64,000 nucleotides of DNA. Origin: Hemileia vastatrix (Eukaryota; Basidiomycota; Pucciniomycetes; Pucciniales; Zaghouaniaceae). Positions 59,025 through 64,000 of this stretch are shown here, piece by piece. The DNA is taken from assembly GCA_030280995.1 (NCBI GenBank), contig JASXTE010000161.1:1-64000 (forward strand), given 5' to 3'. The translations under genes were made by a program, and so were the position numbers. The number at the start of each line of letters is the position of its first letter. The first letter of the stretch is position 1. The notes beneath the pieces were generated by a model. It did not search any database, was not told the DNA's origin, and saw only the letters and a list, made by a program, of their open reading frames with translations.

Positions 59025-62000
59025 ATGGCCGCAGGACTTTACGATATTTCGAATGAGATTCTGGGCAAAGGTCACTTTGCTGTTGTCAAACTTGCAAGAC
59101 ATTGTTTGACACAAGAATTGGTCGCAATTAAAATTATTGACAAAACAAAACTCAACGCAGAAGCACTTCAACAGCACAGTTTAGAGGTATTGTTACTTTC
59201 AAGACTCTCTGAACATGAACATCCCAATATTGTTAAGTTATACCAAGTCATCAATACCAAAACGAAGTTATACTTGGTTATGGGTAAGGATTTATTGTTT
59301 TTTTTGATTAAAAATAAATCTATATATTCAATAAATAATCATCTGTTTAATTGTATATTTTGACAGAGTATTGTGGCGCCAATGTTTGTGATCTTTACGA
59401 CTACATTCAACGAAAGCACGGAGGATCTGGTTTAGAAGAGTCTGAAGTCAAGCACATTTTTAAACAAATTTGTAGTGCAATAGAATATTGCCATTCTCTA
59501 AGAATTGTCCACCGTGATTTAAAGCCAGAAAATTTACTTATTGTTACCCAACCAAGCGATCTTTCCAAAAATGAATTTCCAGAGCCCTCACCTTATCCTT
59601 TTAAATATCCAATTGTTAAATTAATAGACTTTGGCTTTGCCAATGAATGGCACGATGGTTTTAAATTGAAGACTTCTTGCGGATCACTAGCATATTCAGC
59701 CCCTGAAATTCTGCTCGGTAGGTTTGATTTGTCTCTTTTTTACTCGATTCATCTAACCATTTCTTTCAACTAACCAGGTGACCATTACGACGGTGACAAA
59801 GTGGATATTTGGGGTTTAGGATGCATTTTATACATTCTATTATATGGGTGCAATCCTTTCATGCAAATCAACGATAATGAAACATTGATTAAAATACTCG
59901 ACTGTTCTTTCAGTACACCTGCTCGACCAACCATTTCCGATTCAGCTATAAGACTGATAAAGTCACTCCTTAGGAAAGATCCTTTATCCCGTTTGTCCGT
60001 TTCGCAAGTATTAAATGATCCATGGTTCAAAAATAACAATAGAGATAATTCTGCCCAATCGAACCCTGATGCCAAGACAAATGAAGCATTTCCATCTGTT
60101 CCTAGTGGAGTTGATGCTGATAAACATGATCCCAATCAACCTTCTCATCAGCCCATCGACCTGACCGAATTGTCCAAATCAAACATATCTCTTGAAAAAA
60201 ACATCAATAACAATAAGAATAATACCAATGGTTCAAGTTCTATTGATGCAAATATTTCCAGTGTCACCAGTACACAAGATAGAGGGTCACCCTTACCTTC
60301 AACAAAATCATCATCATCATCAATATCAACATCTACTCATTTGTCCAACATAAATTCAACCATTCATTCCTTTCGTTCAAAATCCCCTTCATCTGTCAAT
60401 GAAGTCCATGATCGTGTTATTTCTTTGATGGTTTCACAGAAAATGTGTCCTTCCAGAGAACGAATTGAAAGAGCTATTCGGTTAGCCCGAGTAAATTCTA
60501 ATGTTTATGTTCCTTCATCCTCTCCTTCTCATAGATCACCTTTTCATTCATCTCCATCTCTACCGAGTGTCGGTGAGGCAATTCCTCTCCATCTTAACCC
60601 TAAGAGTAATACCACAAGTCAATCAAGAAATGACCAGCAAGCAGTTGCTGATAGTGATTCATCTATTATTGCCAGTGAAGTTGATTTTTCTTTTCCACAT
60701 TGCAATGACAGCTACATCATGGCTACGTACAATTTGTTAAAAGACAAAATTATGCGTGAAATTCAAGGTATTCCCTTAGAACCTGCCCTGGTGCAAGAGG
60801 TAAAGTCAGGTCCAAAACGTGGACATGCTTTACCCGGACCTCGAAAACGTGGTCCAGGAGTTTCTCAAGCTCCTCGATTTGGTCGTCCCAATGCAGCTAT
60901 TTCAACGGGCAAAGTTGCTTTGGATGAATCATCACTCCGTCAAAAGTTACAAGAAGAAGAATCTTTACGTGAGAATGAAATTGTGCCTGAAGATGAATGT
61001 GTGACACTGCCATTACAGAGAAAATGTTCTATTGTTTCCGAAGAAGGAAGTTGTGAACTTTCTGGACGTCTTTCTGATACTGGTTCTGATTTGCACGTGT
61101 TGTTGGTTACATCCGATGACCGCAAAGTTCCTTGTATGCTGACCAATAAGGTGGACATCGTGATAACTGATATTTCTAATTCTGACTGTCTTGATGGAAA
61201 CGAATATAATGATGCTACAATTTTACAAAATGCTGATTCAACTATTCAAAGGATTGATTTGGGTGATTCTGATTCACCAAGTGATTTGGCTGTTGATGTC
61301 GATTTGAATTATCATTCTCACAGTGAAATAAATTCAAGTAAATGTGTTGATAAATTTAAAGATCAACATCAAGGTATCGTATAAATTTATTCATATTTTT
61401 TTCACATATATTCACTATCAATTGATTTTATTATTTATTCTCTATGCAAATCGATCTTTGAACAGTTTATTCAAAAGTTTGGGCGATGTTTCATACATCA
61501 GAAAATTTTAGATTGTTCATTTGTCCTAATTCTTAATTCCTCGCATGAATAAATCTTGTTTTAATTTCCTATTCGCTTGGCCATTTTACCTTTTATCATT
61601 TGTAAGCTAATCATTGCTGATTTCTTCATCTTTTGTTACAATTGCATTCTAGCTAAAAATAAACTAGAAGCTGGAATGAACAGAAATAACGCTGAAGGAA
61701 AATTACCTTTGGTTTCAAGTTCACCAGATTTTTCACGAGAATACGCACAAGAACTGATCGGTGAATCTCCATCCAAAACAGAGATTAGAGGTGGAAAAGG
61801 ACATTATCATCGACCGGTGACCATGTTCATAGATCAAGATGAAGACTTCTTAGTCAATGATGTGGCTGAACATGTGGAAAAAGAACGGCAAACTCGAAAA
61901 AATGGACGCAAGATGATCGATTCATCGTCTAACGGAGACGATCATAATGCTGATAATCCTGGTGAATCAATACCTTCTGGTGATAACTCGGTCACAAACA

Positions 62001-62302
62001 ACAAAAAAGGTCTCAACTTAAACACAAGTAACAACCAAAATATTGCCAAAGAACAATGTTTGTCAGTTCCGAAACATAAATCGACTCGCACCGACAAGGT
62101 GGCCAGTTCATCGTTATCTGTTAGAGTAATCACCCAATCCAAGTCATGTAACAATATTCGTTACAATGACAAAAGTTCATCACCAGATAAAGAATCTGTT
62201 AATCGTGGAGATAGTAATAGTCCTGCCAAAAAATTAGGTCCTTGTTCTCTTGTTGGTCGTCGACGAAAAGATGACAAGAAAGAATGTTGTGTCATTTCAT
62301 GA
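59025..62302 (+). CDS. SNRK: SNF-related serine/threonine kinase
   Basis: Four exons: 59025-59283, 59367-59717, 59778-61373 and 61653-62302; 2856 nt, 951 residues. The kinase domain (about 1-285) is intact: [14 protein letters not shown] (glycine loop), VAIKIID (ATP-binding Lys), [12 protein letters not shown] (catalytic loop), [11 protein letters not shown] (DFG) and [18 protein letters not shown], whose Thr is the LKB1-type activation site in AMPK-related kinases. After a Ser/Asn-rich linker come two parts of a UBA-like region, [21 protein letters not shown] (near 415-435) and [20 protein letters not shown] (near 512-530), separated by about 75 Ser/Pro-rich residues. A conserved-looking basic stretch follows ([20 protein letters not shown]). 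The protein ends [14 protein letters not shown], a CaaX-like tail. SNRK is a metazoan AMPK-family kinase linked to lipid and mitochondrial metabolism. Confidence 0.93.
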
Positions 62303-63217
62303 AGGACTTTCACATACATTTACTTCTTTCTTTCATCCCAATGAAAATTCATCATATTGATCAACTCAACTGTGTTCTTCGATTATTCCCTACCAACTGA
62401 ATCTACATAATCACCTCATCCTCCTTACATCGCATGAATGATGTATAAGTTTCACTTGAAATCAAAGCTCGTCGATGTTGCTCTTTTTAGAAATCAATTT
62501 CAGGTCACAAGTTACCAGCAACAATCGAAAGAAGTTGAATAAGTGAAATTTCCCATCAATAGAACACTTTGTAGATGAGCATTTTCATTTGCTAAAGAGG
62601 GTGATGCAGTCATACTCTAGATGATGATCAAATAGCCAAGTTGACTAATAACTATTAAACAAATTAATAGCTCTTAAAATTTAGGAATGTGATGCTAAAT
62701 GTTGCTTTCATTTCCAATCAATCGAAAATCTTTCTTGTAATTATTTATTATGCAGTGCCCGTTTCACAATTGACTGTCCAAATCTACTTCTAAATCTGCT
62801 CTATTAGTCATAGCGTAAAATAAATAATGTTACTTATGGAATGTTCAATCATTTGTCATTCGTTTATTTGTCTAAAAGCTTTGCAGTTGTTCAAATGGAA
62901 TTGTTGAAAAGTCGAAGGTCAACTGACGTAAATTCATAACGTGATCGGAATATTCCATTTTTCCTTCAAGGAAGATTGTGCATGTTAAATAGATGACGGT
63001 TATCCATGTTATTTAAGAACCACCACATAGATTCTCTGCAGTTCTGATGGATAATTCGTCGATATCATAATATGATTATGAAACAAAATAATACAATAAA
63101 AATGAGCGCAGCAACCTATTGTATCACCACTTTCGACTGCAATTGCTACCTTCATTTGTTTTCAATTGTTGACAGTATATTAATACTTAGAGTCAAGTCA
63201 GTCCGTTGAAACAACAA
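62303..63217. other. SNRK 3' UTR and aldo-keto reductase promoter
   Basis: 915 bp; no gene seen in it. AT-rich, with the SNRK polyadenylation candidate near 62819. Confidence 0.5.
62819..62824 (+). promoter_or_regulatory. Candidate polyadenylation signal of SNRK
   Basis: AATAAA about 517 bp after the stop codon. Confidence 0.4.
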
Positions 63218-64000
63218 TGTCAACTCCCTCTGTAGCAAACGTTACTTTGAATAATGGACTTAAATTACCAATAATTGGACTGGGCACTGGTACTCAGGAA
63301 AATTCACCAGATCGAACTCAAGTAGCTCAAGCTGTTTACCATGCAATTAGTGTGGGTTATCGTCACATTGATACTGCCTGGTTATACAAAGTAGAAGATC
63401 AAGTAGGACAAGGAGTTTCAAATGCCATCAGAGATGGTCTAGTCAAAAGAGAAGATTTGTTCATTGTCACCAAAGTCTGGTTATGGAATTTGTCTCGAGA
63501 CTCGGTTTTGCGTCAAACTCGAACTTCTCTGAATGAACTTCAACTTGATTATGTCGATTGTCTTCTCGTCCATTGGCCAGTGCCGATGAAAGATTTGGGA
63601 GGCGATCCAGGTGAAGAATGTTTCCCCATTGATTCTGATGGTAAACCTGCCTTCGATGAATCGATTGACATTCACAAAGAAACTTGGCCAGCTTTTGAAG
63701 AATGCGTTGCACGAGGATGGACCAAATCGATTGGTGTATCAAATTATTCTACCCAACAAATTGAAGATTTGATCAAAGTTGCAAAAATCAAACCAGTCTT
63801 GAATCAAGTTGAATCAACACCATTTTTGGCTCAGAACAAACTGAAGGCAACATGTGATAAGTATGGCATTGTCTTGACTGCTTATTCACCCCTTGGTCAG
63901 TCTGCCCTGCAATCTTCTGATGGAAAATGGGCTGATCATCCACTTCGAACTGCTTTGTTTTCCAATCCAGTGATCAAGTCACTAGCACAAAAGTACTCTA
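63218..64000 (+). CDS. Aldo-keto reductase, 5' part (cut by window end)
   Basis: 261 codons from ATG 63218 run open to the window end with no intron. The N terminus fits the AKR1-type family: LNNGLKLPIIGLGTGTQ, then GYRHIDTAWLYKVEDQVG. The catalytic tetrad is visible: D52, Y57, K86 (FIVTKVWLWN) and H119 (LLVHWPVP). Later motifs are TKSIGVSNYSTQQI, NQVESTPFLAQNKL and TAYSPLGQ, of the NADPH-binding barrel half. Such enzymes reduce aldehydes and ketones with NADPH in the cytosol; the substrate cannot be predicted. About 60 C-terminal residues are missing beyond the window. It is preceded by the SNRK gene on the same strand. Confidence 0.92.

Noticed and set aside
60491..60711. Hidden intron within SNRK exon 3
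   Set aside because: Donor-like GTAAAT is phase 0 but the only good acceptor is phase 2, so splicing would break the frame.

Overview
The window is nuclear DNA from an animal. Genes are split by short GT-AG introns (mostly about 50-560 bp, one of 3.3 kb), proteins are metazoan (ionotropic glutamate receptors, ClC exchanger, heme peroxidase, SNRK, BACURD, SPOP-like), and intergenic DNA is AT-rich and full of short tandem repeats. The compact gene structures and the kainate-type receptor pair suggest an arthropod, possibly a mite, but I cannot name the species from sequence alone. No tRNA, rRNA, transposon or CRISPR array was found by eye.

Layout. 1-6.5 kb: a rabenosyn-5-like FYVE protein (+) and a secreted animal heme peroxidase (+). 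6.5-12.4 kb: gene-poor, repeat-bearing. 12.4-20.9 kb: a complete kainate-type glutamate receptor on the minus strand in seven exons. 20.9-25.7 kb: gene-poor. 25.7-26.7 kb: a BACURD/KCTD10-like Cullin-3 adaptor. 28.7-30.5 kb: an unrecognised Ser-rich gene whose large exon is interrupted by two apparent frameshifts. 30.5-38.8 kb: gene-poor, many minisatellites. 39.5-43.7 kb: a second, diverged glutamate receptor (+) in nine exons. 45.3-64 kb: a dense block of SRD5A3-like polyprenol reductase (-), ceramide kinase (+), argininosuccinate synthase (+), MATH-BTB protein (+), acyl-CoA dehydrogenase (+), ClC-3/4/5-type exchanger (-), SRRM1-like PWI/SR splicing factor (-), SNRK kinase (+) and the 5' part of an aldo-keto reductase (+) cut by the window end.

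Exon models were built by hand from splice motifs, phase continuity and remembered family alignments. In the two receptors, BACURD, ceramide kinase, ASS, acyl-CoA dehydrogenase, ClC and SNRK the summed exon lengths are exact multiples of three, which supports them. The genes do not form one pathway; they are ordinary neighbours. The most notable points are an MCAD-like protein lacking the catalytic glutamate at both known family positions, a receptor paralog with an altered pore loop, a SNRK with a split UBA-like region and a CaaX-like C terminus, three apparent single-base frameshifts in homopolymers, and an unusual abundance of unrelated minisatellites that share a 9-bp unit length.
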